Below, piece after piece: positions 1 through 5,295 of a stretch of 5,295 nt of DNA; the stretch's first letter is position 1, and each line of letters opens with the position of its first letter. Location of the stretch: contig JACQAF010000122.1 of the NCBI GenBank assembly GCA_016195145.1, forward strand, positions 1-5,295, given 5' to 3'. The notes below the pieces were generated by a model. It searched no databases, was not told the DNA's origin, and saw nothing but the letters and a program-made list of their open reading frames with translations. Source of the DNA: Rhodospirillales bacterium. Lineage in GTDB: Bacteria; Pseudomonadota; Alphaproteobacteria; CACIAM-22H2. The position numbers and the translations under genes are program-made.

Positions 1-317
1 GTCGCCGCCGCGTCGCTGGCCGAGGCGAGGGTTTCCTTGTGCTCTTCGCCCGGCTCGCGCGACTGGACGCGCATGTCGACCAGGCCGGGCGCGAGGCACA
101 GGCCGCGGCAATCGACCGCCTCGATGCCATGAACGCCGGCGGCGCCCAGCCCGGCGGCGCGGGCAAGATGCGGGCCGGCATCGGCGATCATGCCGTCGGC
201 GATGACGACGCCGCCGGATTCGTCGCGGCCGTTCGCCGGATCGAGCAGCCGGGCGTTGACATAGGCGATCGGCGGCCCCCCGCGGGCGCCCGGCGCGGCA
301 CGGGGTTTAGCGCTCAT
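1..317 (-). CDS. pyrC: Dihydroorotase-like protein PyrC, N-terminal part (partial)
   Basis: Reading leftwards from an ATG at 317-315 gives 105 residues before the window ends, so only about the first quarter of a protein of roughly 430 residues is visible. It shows the amidohydrolase N-terminal beta-sandwich (residues about 17-75) and then LAPGLVDMRVQSREPGEEHK, the dihydroorotase signature region. In catalytic dihydroorotases this region reads DMHVHLREPG, with two zinc-binding histidines. Here those positions are Arg83 and Gln85, so the HxH motif is absent. Such degenerate PyrC proteins (PyrC', PyrX) are known next to pyrB, where in Pseudomonas the homologue acts as a structural partner of aspartate carbamoyltransferase. 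The start overlaps the pyrB stop as ATGA and has no clear Shine-Dalgarno, which suggests translational coupling. The family call is firm; whether this copy is catalytic is doubtful. Confidence 0.9.
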   Translation of the reverse strand, partial: MSAKPRAAPGARGGPPIAYVNARLLDPANGRDESGGVVIADGMIADAGPHLARAAGLGAAGVHGIEAVDCRGLCLAPGLVDMRVQSREPGEEHKETLASASDAAA

Positions 318-1300
318 GCGGGGGCCCAGGGCGCGTTGACGACGGCCATGCGGGTCAGCACGTCGAGGCAGGCCATGCGTACGGCGACGCCCATCTCCAC
401 CTGTTCGCGGATCAGCGACCGGTCGATGTCGTCGGCGACCTCGCTGTCGATCTCGACGCCGCGGTTCATCGGCCCCGGATGCATGATCAGGGCGTCCGGC
501 TTGGCGCAGGCGAGCTTTTCGTAATCGAGGCCGTAGAAATGGAAATATTCGCGCACCGAGGGCACGAAATTGCCCTGCATGCGCTCGGTCTGCAGGCGCA
601 GCATCATCACGATGTCGCAATCCTTGAGCCCGGCCTTCATGTCGTGAAACGCCTCGACGCCAAGCCGGTCGACCGCAGCGGGCATCAGGGTCGGCGGGGC
701 GATCACCCGCACCCGTGCGCCCATGGCGTTGAGCAGGTGGATGTTCGAGCGGGCGACGCGGCTGTGCAGGATATCGCCGCAGATGGCGACAGTCAGGCCC
801 TGCAGCCGGCCCTTGCGCCGACGGATGGCGAGCGCGTCGAGCAGCGCCTGCGTCGGGTGCTCGTGGGTTCCGTCGCCGCCGTTGATCACCGCGCAGTTGA
901 CCTTCTCGGACAGCAGCTTGACTGCGCCCGAATCCGGATGGCGAACGACCAGGACATCGGCGAGCATGGCGTTGAGGGCCATCGCCGTATCGATCAGCGT
1001 TTCGCCCTTTTTGACCGACGAGGCCTCGGCCGACATGTTGATCACGTCGCCGCCGAGCCGCTTGCCGGCGAGCTCGAACGAGGTTCGGGTGCGGGTCGAA
1101 TTCTCGAAAAACAGGTTGATCACCGTCCGCCCGCGCAGCAGCGAGCCCTTCTTTTCGGGCGCGCGGTTTTGCTCGACATAGGCGTCGGACAGGTCGAGCA
1201 ACAGCGTGATTTCGTCGGGCGAAAGCCCCTCGATGCCGAGCAGATGGCGGTGGCGAAACCGGCCGACCGAGTCGGGGCGGACGAGGCTGGGCGAAGTCAT
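314..1300 (-). CDS. pyrB: Aspartate carbamoyltransferase catalytic chain PyrB
   Basis: This cytoplasmic enzyme joins carbamoyl phosphate and L-aspartate to give N-carbamoyl-aspartate, the committed step of pyrimidine synthesis. The protein has 328 residues, a normal length. The carbamoyl-phosphate loop STRTR is at residues 68-72, the SVKKGET lysine loop at 95-101, and RHP at 120-122. HPTQ follows at 148-151, an LRLQ aspartate-binding segment at 234-237, and HPGPMNRG at 274-281. All expected active-site residues appear present. The reading frame is open 51 codons further upstream, but the ATG at 1300 is preferred: AAGGG lies seven bases before it and homology begins there. The stop overlaps the pyrC start by four bases, forming a pyrBC operon. 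No pyrI regulatory chain is seen. The association with a degenerate PyrC suggests a PyrB-PyrC' holoenzyme of the Pseudomonas type, which is an inference. Confidence 0.97.
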   Translation of the reverse strand: MTSPSLVRPDSVGRFRHRHLLGIEGLSPDEITLLLDLSDAYVEQNRAPEKKGSLLRGRTVINLFFENSTRTRTSFELAGKRLGGDVINMSAEASSVKKGETLIDTAMALNAMLADVLVVRHPDSGAVKLLSEKVNCAVINGGDGTHEHPTQALLDALAIRRRKGRLQGLTVAICGDILHSRVARSNIHLLNAMGARVRVIAPPTLMPAAVDRLGVEAFHDMKAGLKDCDIVMMLRLQTERMQGNFVPSVREYFHFYGLDYEKLACAKPDALIMHPGPMNRGVEIDSEVADDIDRSLIREQVEMGVAVRMACLDVLTRMAVVNAPWAPA

Positions 1301-1459
1301 TAAAGCGCCCTTATATCGCTCATGAGGTAGGTCGGCAAGAAATCCGATTCTCTTCCTCTTTCGAGGCAGTCGGCTACACATATTATTAACGGCGAAACGC
1401 CCATTATTCCTACGCGCGACCGCTGCTTTGACGAGCAAGACAGGGCGGCGCACGAAGGA
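1301..1459. other. Divergent intergenic region between pyrB and the chemotaxis-type gene
   Basis: This 159-bp stretch separates two genes read in opposite directions and must hold the start signals of both. It has a local AT-rich patch (TATTATTAAC at 1381-1390), the candidate pyrB promoter on the minus strand and one GATTC (1346-1350), a site of the CcrM GANTC class. The only TTGAC-like box pointing towards the chemotaxis gene (1428-1433) has no matching -10 box at the right distance. No hairpin or attenuator with a T-tract was found ahead of pyrB. Confidence 0.5.
1310..1338 (-). promoter_or_regulatory. Candidate sigma-70-type promoter for pyrB
   Basis: On the minus strand TTGCCG (1338-1333) is followed after exactly 17 bp by TATAAG (1315-1310), matching 4/6 and 5/6 of the usual boxes. 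Transcription would begin near 1303, only a few bases before the pyrB ATG, giving an almost leaderless mRNA. The last bases of the -10 box also form part of the AAGGG sequence that looks like the ribosome binding site. The two uses therefore compete, and an upstream promoter remains possible. Confidence 0.35.
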
Positions 1460-2295
1460 ATGAATAGCGTCATGGAACTACAGGCTGCGGGCGGACCGGA
1501 AACAGAAAATCTAGTTGCGGGAATCGCCGATGTTGCTGGCCGGATCGAGGCGGCCGACCGTCTGGTCAAGGCGCAGGTCGAAATATTCAACGATTTGCGG
1601 GTCATCGCATCATCGTTGTTGGGCAGCAACGACAAGATCGCCGGGGCCGCGTCGTCGGCCGAACGCGTTGCCGGGGCGGCGCAAGCCGAAATGGAATCGT
1701 CGCGCGCGCGCATTAATGCGTCGCTGGGCGAGATTCGCGCCCTTGTCGATTCGGCAACCGCATTCGGCCGGGAGCTGAACGGCCTGAATGAAGCATTGGC
1801 GCGGGTTGGCAAGGTGGCGCAGGGCATCGACGCCATTGCGAAACAGACCACAACCTGCTCGCTCTCAACGCCACGATCGAGGCGGCGCGGGCGGGCGAGG
1901 CCGGGCGCGGTTTTGCGGTCGTCGCCGGCGAGGTCAAGGTGCTGGCGCGACAAACCAGCGAAGCGACGGCGGAAATCGATGCGACGCTCAAGACGCTTGC
2001 CGATCAGACCAAGCGGCTGATCGACCAGAGCGCCGCGTCGATGCAGCGCGCCGAGGTGGTGCAGAGCGGCACCACGGCGATCGGCGGCGCTTTCGACACG
2101 ATGGGCAAGGCGATGACCGGCGTGTCGGGCCAGGTGTCGGGTATTTCCGGCGCAGTTGGCGAAATCGAGGGCCATTGCGAATCGCTGATCGAGGCGCTGG
2201 CCAGCATCACCGGCGGAGTGAATCAGTCGAGCCGCAATCTAGAGGAATCGCGCGTGCGTATCGCTCGTCTTCTGGTTGTGGCGGCGGGCCGCTAA
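1460..2295 (+). pseudogene. Short soluble methyl-accepting chemotaxis-type protein, frameshifted
   Basis: Joining two frames gives a 277-residue cytoplasmic signalling protein. Residues 1-130 are read from 1460 to 1849 and the rest from 1852 to 2295. The join recreates the chemoreceptor hairpin tip: IAKQT, then NLLALNATIEAARAGE, then GRGFAVVAGEVKVLARQT. In known chemoreceptors this tip contacts CheA and CheW. As sequenced, CACA at 1849-1852 appears to contain two extra bases. The upstream frame then runs out at a stop at 2018-2020, giving 186 residues without the tip. The downstream half stays open for 147 codons, so the lesion is recent or a sequencing error. There is no transmembrane segment, HAMP or recognisable sensor domain, and no C-terminal CheR-binding pentapeptide; both ends are predicted coiled helix. 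A second in-frame ATG at 1472 may be the true start, since AAGGA (1455-1459) touches the first ATG but lies 12 bases before the second. Confidence 0.85.
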
Positions 2296-2320
2296 GCGAT
2301 TTCAGCGCGGGAATTTTGGC

Positions 2321-2336
2321 GTTAACGCGTCATTAA
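2321..2336 (-). promoter_or_regulatory. Consensus CtrA binding site
   Basis: On the minus strand these bases read TTAATGACGCGTTAAC, a perfect TTAA-N7-TTAAC match to the box bound by the alphaproteobacterial cell-cycle and motility regulator CtrA. The plus strand also reads TTAA-N7-TTAA. The box lies 57-72 bases before the start codon of the 100-residue protein. Its right half (TTAAAT, 2333-2338) sits where a -35 box would be for a TATA-containing -10-like stretch at about 2355-2362. That is the usual layout of a CtrA-activated promoter. The match is seen directly; binding and direction of regulation are inferred. Confidence 0.6.
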
Positions 2337-2361
2337 ATCTTTCCGGCGCATGCTGATATAC

Positions 2362-2375
2362 GACGCAAAAGCGTC
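2362..2375. repeat. Short inverted repeat before the 100-residue protein
   Basis: GACGC-AAAA-GCGTC forms a five-base-pair stem with a four-base A loop. It lies between the presumed -10 region and the ribosome binding site of the gene starting at 2393, so it would sit at the 5' end of the transcript. A similar element occurs at 2789-2802. It could be an operator half-site pair, a small mRNA hairpin or chance. Confidence 0.25.
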
Positions 2376-2392
2376 ATTCGGGAGCGCCAGAA

Positions 2393-2695
2393 ATGTCGAA
2401 GACCGTGGCCGATTTGTCCGTTACATCCGTAGAATCCGGCCTCGCCGCCGGCGGAATGACGGCTGGCCAGATCGGTCCGGCGCTGGCCCAGGTCAACGAG
2501 GTGCTGCGCGGGATCGACGATCTGGCGCATCACGATAATTTTACGGCGATCGATGCGCTTCTCGCGGCTGCCTCTGCGGCCGGTTCGGGAACCAGTTTCG
2601 CCGAGGCTGCCGGCAAGGCGGCCGAACTCGCGCGACAACGTCGCGCCGCCCTTGGCGAGATCGGAGCTGCCGTGAGGGCGCTTTCCGGCAGCTGA
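2393..2695 (+). CDS. Hypothetical 100-residue Ala-rich helical protein
   Basis: I do not recognise this protein. It has 100 residues, no Cys, Trp or Tyr and only one Pro, and is very rich in Ala and Gly. Helix-forming stretches span about residues 25-60 and 67-96, the second with alternating Ala, Glu and Arg that would suit a coiled coil. There is no signal peptide or membrane segment, so it is probably cytoplasmic. GGGAG (2380-2384) lies eight bases before the ATG, a good ribosome binding site. The gene follows the chemotaxis-type gene in the same direction after 97 bp that carry a consensus CtrA box, which hints at a role in motility, chemotaxis or cell-cycle signalling. It could be an accessory partner of the neighbouring receptor-like protein, but nothing in the sequence proves this. 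Good RBS, regulatory box and codon use typical of the region support a real gene. Confidence 0.7.
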   Translation: MSKTVADLSVTSVESGLAAGGMTAGQIGPALAQVNEVLRGIDDLAHHDNFTAIDALLAAASAAGSGTSFAEAAGKAAELARQRRAALGEIGAAVRALSGS

Positions 2696-2788
2696 TACCG
2701 GCTGAAGGCTCGTGCCGTTGGCGGCGTGGGCGACCGAGGACAGAACGCCCTTCGGGCATCGCGCAAATCGGACCAGGTCAGCCACTCG

Positions 2789-2802
2789 GTCGCATAAGCG
2801 AC
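2789..2802. repeat. Short inverted repeat before the PAS gene
   Basis: GTCGC-ATAA-GCGAC is a perfect five-base-pair inverted repeat around four bases. It matches 11 of 14 positions of the element at 2362-2375 and lies about 50 bases before the preferred start of the PAS gene. The rest of the 156-bp gap (2696-2851) shows no convincing promoter boxes and no hairpin followed by a T-tract. Confidence 0.22.
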
Positions 2803-2851
2803 GGCTCGACGATTTTCAGCGAAAGCGAATCGCAGGATGCCAGAGGACTAT

Positions 2852-3319
2852 ATGTCCGATCCAGTGCGGGATACGATTCGGCACCCGAAGCTGCTGGACC
2901 TCTACGATTACTGGGCCAGCAAGCGGCGCGGACGGCTGTTGCCGGCGCGCGCCGATCTTGACCCACTCGACATTCCCCAGCTTTTGCCGCACCTCGCGTT
3001 GATCGACATCGAAGCGGGAACGGGACGGACAAAATTCCGCCTGGTCGGCACGGCGATCGTCGGATGGCGGCATGATCTGGCGCATCCCGACCCGACCGGC
3101 CGGTATATCGACGAGACCGAAGTGCTGCTCGACGCCAACGGCATCCGCTGGTGGCTGGCCGAGAACGTGCGGACGAAAGCGCCGAGCTATCGCATCGAGG
3201 ATGTCGTCCTCGCCCGGCGGGCGCCGTCGATGCGACTGTACGTGCTTCAGTTGCCGTTATCGGCCGATGGCGAGACGGTCAACATGGTGCTGTGCGGGAT
3301 TTTTTCCGGCAACAAATAG
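2852..3319 (+). CDS. PAS_5-type domain protein (single-domain sensory protein)
   Basis: This 155-residue protein matches what I know of the PAS_5 family (Pfam PF07310), mostly small alphaproteobacterial proteins of unknown role. The typical opening is seen: LYDYW (17-21), then GRLLPARADLDPLDIPQLLP (27-46), then a strand with KFRLVGT (61-67). The second half has a WW pair (100-101) and a final strand pair (about 128-152) expected of a PAS fold. It has no membrane segment and no attached kinase, cyclase or helix-turn-helix domain, so any signal must pass to a partner. An in-frame ATG at 2837 is possible, but the ATG at 2852 is preferred because GAGGA (2843-2847) lies four bases before it and the earlier ATG has no usable spacing. 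It converges with the CoA-transferase gene, 24 bp between stops. Ligand and target are unknown. Confidence 0.82.
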   Translation: MSDPVRDTIRHPKLLDLYDYWASKRRGRLLPARADLDPLDIPQLLPHLALIDIEAGTGRTKFRLVGTAIVGWRHDLAHPDPTGRYIDETEVLLDANGIRWWLAENVRTKAPSYRIEDVVLARRAPSMRLYVLQLPLSADGETVNMVLCGIFSGNK

Positions 3320-3343
3320 ACGCCGGTCGATCGTTGGGTATCG

Positions 3344-4582
3344 CTAGATCACGCTGCGGGCGCGCAAGTCCGCGATCTCGTCTTCGCCCATTCCCAGCAA
3401 TTCGTCGAGCACGGCGGCCGTATCCTGGCCGCAAACCGGCGGCGCGCGGCGATAGGTCGGCGGCGTTTCCGACATGCGGATCGGGCTGGCGATCAGCGGC
3501 GCCTCGACCCCGGCGGCGTGGGGCAGCGCGATCTTCATGCCGCGCGCCTTGACCTGCGGGTCCTCGAATACCTGGTCGATGGCGTTGACCGGCGCGCACG
3601 GAACGCCGAGCATCGCCAGTCCGTCGACCCAGGCAGCCTGGGCTTTCGCGCGGGTGAGCTTGCCGACCGCCTCGTCAACCGCCGCGCGATTGGCGACGCG
3701 CAGCGAATTGGTGCGAAAGCGCGGTTCGTCGGCGAGCGCCGGCTCGCCGGCGAATTCACAGAGCTTGCGGAACTGCGCGTCGTTGCCGACGGCAAGGATG
3801 ATGTGCCCGTCAGCGCAGGGGTAGACGTTATAAGGCACGATGTTGGGGTGGCCGTTGCCGCGCCGCTTGGGCACCTCGCCGCCGATCAGGTAGTTCATCC
3901 CCTCGTTGGCCAGCCATGCGACCTGGGTGTCGAGCAGGGCGACATCGATCGCCTGCCCCTTGCCGGTTGCATCGCGGTGGCGCAGCGCCGCGAGGATGGC
4001 GACGGCGGCGTACATGCCGGTCATGAGGTCGGTGATGCCGACGCCGACCTTCATCGGCTCCGATCCCGGCCGGCCTTCGGGCTGGCCGGTGATGCTCATG
4101 ATTCCGCCCATGCCCTGGGCCAGCATGTCGTAGCCGGCGCGCGGGGCATAGGGGCCGGTCTGGCCGAAACCGGTGATCGAGCAATAGACGAGGCGCGGAA
4201 ACCGCTCCTTGATCTGATCGTAGGCGAGGCCGTATTTGGCCAGATCGCCAACCTTGAAGTTCTCGATCAGCACGTCGCATTCGGCGAGCAGCCGGCGGGC
4301 GAGGTCCTGGCCCGCGGGCTTGGCGAGATCGAGGGCGACCGAGCGTTTGTTGCGGTTGACGGCGAGGTAATAGGCGCTCTCGGCGGTGTCGTCGCCGCGG
4401 GAATCCTTGAGATAGGGCGGGCCCCATTTGCGCGTGTCGTCGCCGGCCCCGGCGCGCTCGATCTTGATCACCTCGGCGCCGAGATCGCCGAGCATCTGGG
4501 TGCAGGAGGGACCGGCAAGAATACGGGTAAGATCGAGGATGCGCAGACCGGCGAGGGGGAGCGGCGTGGCGGACAGCGTCAT
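3344..4582 (-). CDS. Family III CoA-transferase (CaiB/BaiF)
   Basis: The protein has 412 residues, the normal length for this family, which moves CoA from a CoA thioester to a free carboxylic acid through an aspartyl-CoA intermediate. The N-terminal Rossmann-like part begins with GLRILDLTRILAGPSCTQML (12-31) and continues with LGDLGAEVIKIE (31-42), then NRNKRSVALDL (76-86), VLIENFKVG (104-112) and ITGFGQTGPYA (136-146). The likely catalytic residue is Asp185 in GVGITDLMTG, followed by the linker and small domain to residue 412. The start at 4582 overlaps the stop of the upstream dehydrogenase-like gene (ATGA) and has only a weak AAGAAAG before it, so the two are probably translated together. 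The substrate cannot be read from the sequence. The partner gene suggests a short acid such as 3-sulfinopropionate, with succinyl-CoA as possible donor; this is inference. A frame extension upstream of 4582 is only the overlap with the partner gene. Confidence 0.93.
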   Translation of the reverse strand: MTLSATPLPLAGLRILDLTRILAGPSCTQMLGDLGAEVIKIERAGAGDDTRKWGPPYLKDSRGDDTAESAYYLAVNRNKRSVALDLAKPAGQDLARRLLAECDVLIENFKVGDLAKYGLAYDQIKERFPRLVYCSITGFGQTGPYAPRAGYDMLAQGMGGIMSITGQPEGRPGSEPMKVGVGITDLMTGMYAAVAILAALRHRDATGKGQAIDVALLDTQVAWLANEGMNYLIGGEVPKRRGNGHPNIVPYNVYPCADGHIILAVGNDAQFRKLCEFAGEPALADEPRFRTNSLRVANRAAVDEAVGKLTRAKAQAAWVDGLAMLGVPCAPVNAIDQVFEDPQVKARGMKIALPHAAGVEAPLIASPIRMSETPPTYRRAPPVCGQDTAAVLDELLGMGEDEIADLRARSVI

Positions 4583-5295
4583 TCGGCGGCTTTCTTGGCG
4601 GCGGCGCGCAAATAGCCGTCGCGGGTTTGCGGAAGCTTGCGCCCGAGAATGCCGGCGGCGACGAAGTTGCGCAGGATCTGCGCCGTGCCGCCGGCGATGG
4701 CGAACATGCGCGCATCGCGCACATAGCGCTCCATCGGGTTGTCGCGCGAATAGCCCGCCGCGCCGAAAATCTGCAGGGCGTCGTTGGTCACCTTGATCGC
4801 CATATCGGCGGCGAAAATCTTGGCCCGCGCGGCGTCGAGAGGATCGGGGAAGCCGCCGGGCGGAGCGTTCGCCGCCGCCTTCCAGATCAGCGCCCGCGCC
4901 GCCTCGATCTGCACGTTCATGTCGGCGAGCATCCATTGCAGGCCCTGGAACTCGGCGATCGGGCGGCCGAACTGCTCGCGCGCCCCGGCATAGGCGAGGG
5001 CGTGCTCGTAGGCGCCGTGCGCCAGGCCGAGCGCCACCGTCGCGGCGCCGATGCGCTGGCCGTTATAGGCGTCCATCAGGTCGGCGAAGCCGTGGCGCAG
5101 ACCGCGCGGCGGGGCCAGCAGCATGTCGGCCGGCACCTCGAGATTGTCGAAAATCAGCTCGGTTTCCGGAATGCCGCGCAGGCCCATCGCCGGCTCGCGC
5201 TTGCCGACGATCAGTCCCTTGGGCGTTTTCCGTTCGGGATCGCGGACGGCGATCAAGCCGCCAATGCCCTGTTCCGCGCCGCGCTCGTCGAACAC
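4579..5295 (-). CDS. Acyl-CoA dehydrogenase superfamily protein, 3-sulfinopropionyl-CoA desulfinase-like (partial)
   Basis: The last 238 residues are visible; about 140-150 N-terminal residues lie beyond the right edge. The GTG at the edge is probably an internal Val codon. The middle beta-domain ends near RGIPETELIFDNLEVPADML (40-59), and the C-terminal helical domain follows with REQFGRPIAEFQGLQW (106-121) and GAAGYSRDNPMERYVRDAR (178-196), typical for FAD binding and tetramer contacts. Ordinary acyl-CoA dehydrogenases need a Glu either in the YEGT motif or in helix G just before a conserved Arg. Here these places hold Gly202 (IAGGTAQILR) and Gln80 (YNGQR). From memory, the same Gln and the motifs IAGGTAQILR and KLPQTRDGY occur in 3-sulfinopropionyl-CoA desulfinases (AcdDPN7 of Advenella), which release sulfite and succinyl-CoA by hydrolysis. 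The overlapping CoA-transferase fits. A normal dehydrogenase with a relocated base cannot be excluded. Confidence 0.88.
   Translation of the reverse strand: MFDERGAEQGIGGLIAVRDPERKTPKGLIVGKREPAMGLRGIPETELIFDNLEVPADMLLAPPRGLRHGFADLMDAYNGQRIGAATVALGLAHGAYEHALAYAGAREQFGRPIAEFQGLQWMLADMNVQIEAARALIWKAAANAPPGGFPDPLDAARAKIFAADMAIKVTNDALQIFGAAGYSRDNPMERYVRDARMFAIAGGTAQILRNFVAAGILGRKLPQTRDGYLRAAAKKAAE

Noticed and set aside
479..1303. Long plus-strand open frame opposite pyrB.
   Set aside because: It is the antisense of a certain gene in GC-rich DNA, has no recognisable domain, and its composition reflects the opposite strand.
1300..1314. TTAA-N7-TTAT, a near CtrA box at the pyrB start.
   Set aside because: It has one mismatch in the core, overlaps the start codon and the probable ribosome site, and would regulate a housekeeping gene; probably chance.
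1301..1453. In-frame upstream extension of pyrB by 51 codons.
   Set aside because: The extra residues do not resemble any ATCase N-terminus, and a good ribosome site precedes the ATG at 1300. The extension lies in the divergent promoter region.
1709..1720. Perfect 12-bp palindrome CGCATTAATGCG.
   Set aside because: It lies inside the chemotaxis-type coding region, where the codons fit a normal helix; no regulatory context.
1844..2020. Programmed ribosomal frameshift in the chemotaxis-type gene.
   Set aside because: There is no slippery heptamer, internal Shine-Dalgarno or clear stimulatory hairpin at the shift, and the family does not use frameshifting; an insertion explains it better.
2837..2851. 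Earlier ATG for the PAS gene.
   Set aside because: The only purine-rich stretch touches this ATG directly, while GAGGA is placed usefully for the ATG at 2852 and family homology needs no extra residues.
3306..3326. CCGGC/GCCGG inverted repeat between the convergent PAS and CoA-transferase genes as a terminator.
   Set aside because: The stem is only five pairs with an 11-base loop. The T-run precedes it on the plus strand, and on the minus strand it is followed by A residues, so no U-tract follows in either direction.
3518..4615. 365-codon plus-strand open frame opposite the CoA-transferase.
   Set aside because: It is antisense to a full-length conserved gene, and the His/Gly/Asp-rich product looks like a shadow translation.

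Overview
This window is GC-rich DNA from an alphaproteobacterium; genus and species cannot be told from it. Three signs point there: a pyrB-pyrC pair whose dihydroorotase lacks the metal-binding HxH motif, a PAS_5-type protein of a family best known from alphaproteobacteria, and a consensus CtrA box (TTAA-N7-TTAAC). There are no RNA genes, insertion sequences, CRISPR arrays or obvious foreign DNA.

Left part (1-1300, minus strand): pyrB (aspartate carbamoyltransferase, complete) overlaps by four bases (ATGA) the start of a dihydroorotase-like pyrC gene that runs off the left edge. Together they belong to de novo pyrimidine synthesis. A divergent gap of about 160 bp holds a plausible pyrB promoter very close to the start codon.

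Middle part (1460-3319, plus strand): first comes a short, soluble methyl-accepting chemotaxis-type signalling protein, broken by an apparent 2-bp insertion exactly inside its most conserved motif (QTNLL). After a 97-bp gap carrying the CtrA box there is a 100-residue Ala-rich helical orphan protein. After a further gap of about 155 bp there is a PAS_5-type sensory protein. This block looks like signalling and perhaps motility, with at least the orphan gene plausibly under CtrA control.

Right part (3344-5295, minus strand): an acyl-CoA dehydrogenase superfamily gene (N-terminus off the right edge) overlaps by four bases (ATGA) a complete family III CoA-transferase (CaiB/BaiF). The dehydrogenase-like protein has Gln and Gly at the two positions where this superfamily keeps its catalytic Glu. 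Its sequence resembles, from memory, 3-sulfinopropionyl-CoA desulfinases. The pair could therefore load CoA onto a short acid and remove sulfite from it, rather than run ordinary beta-oxidation. This is the most interesting reading of the window, but the substrate is an inference.

The transferase converges on the PAS gene with only 24 bp between the stop codons and no recognisable terminator there.
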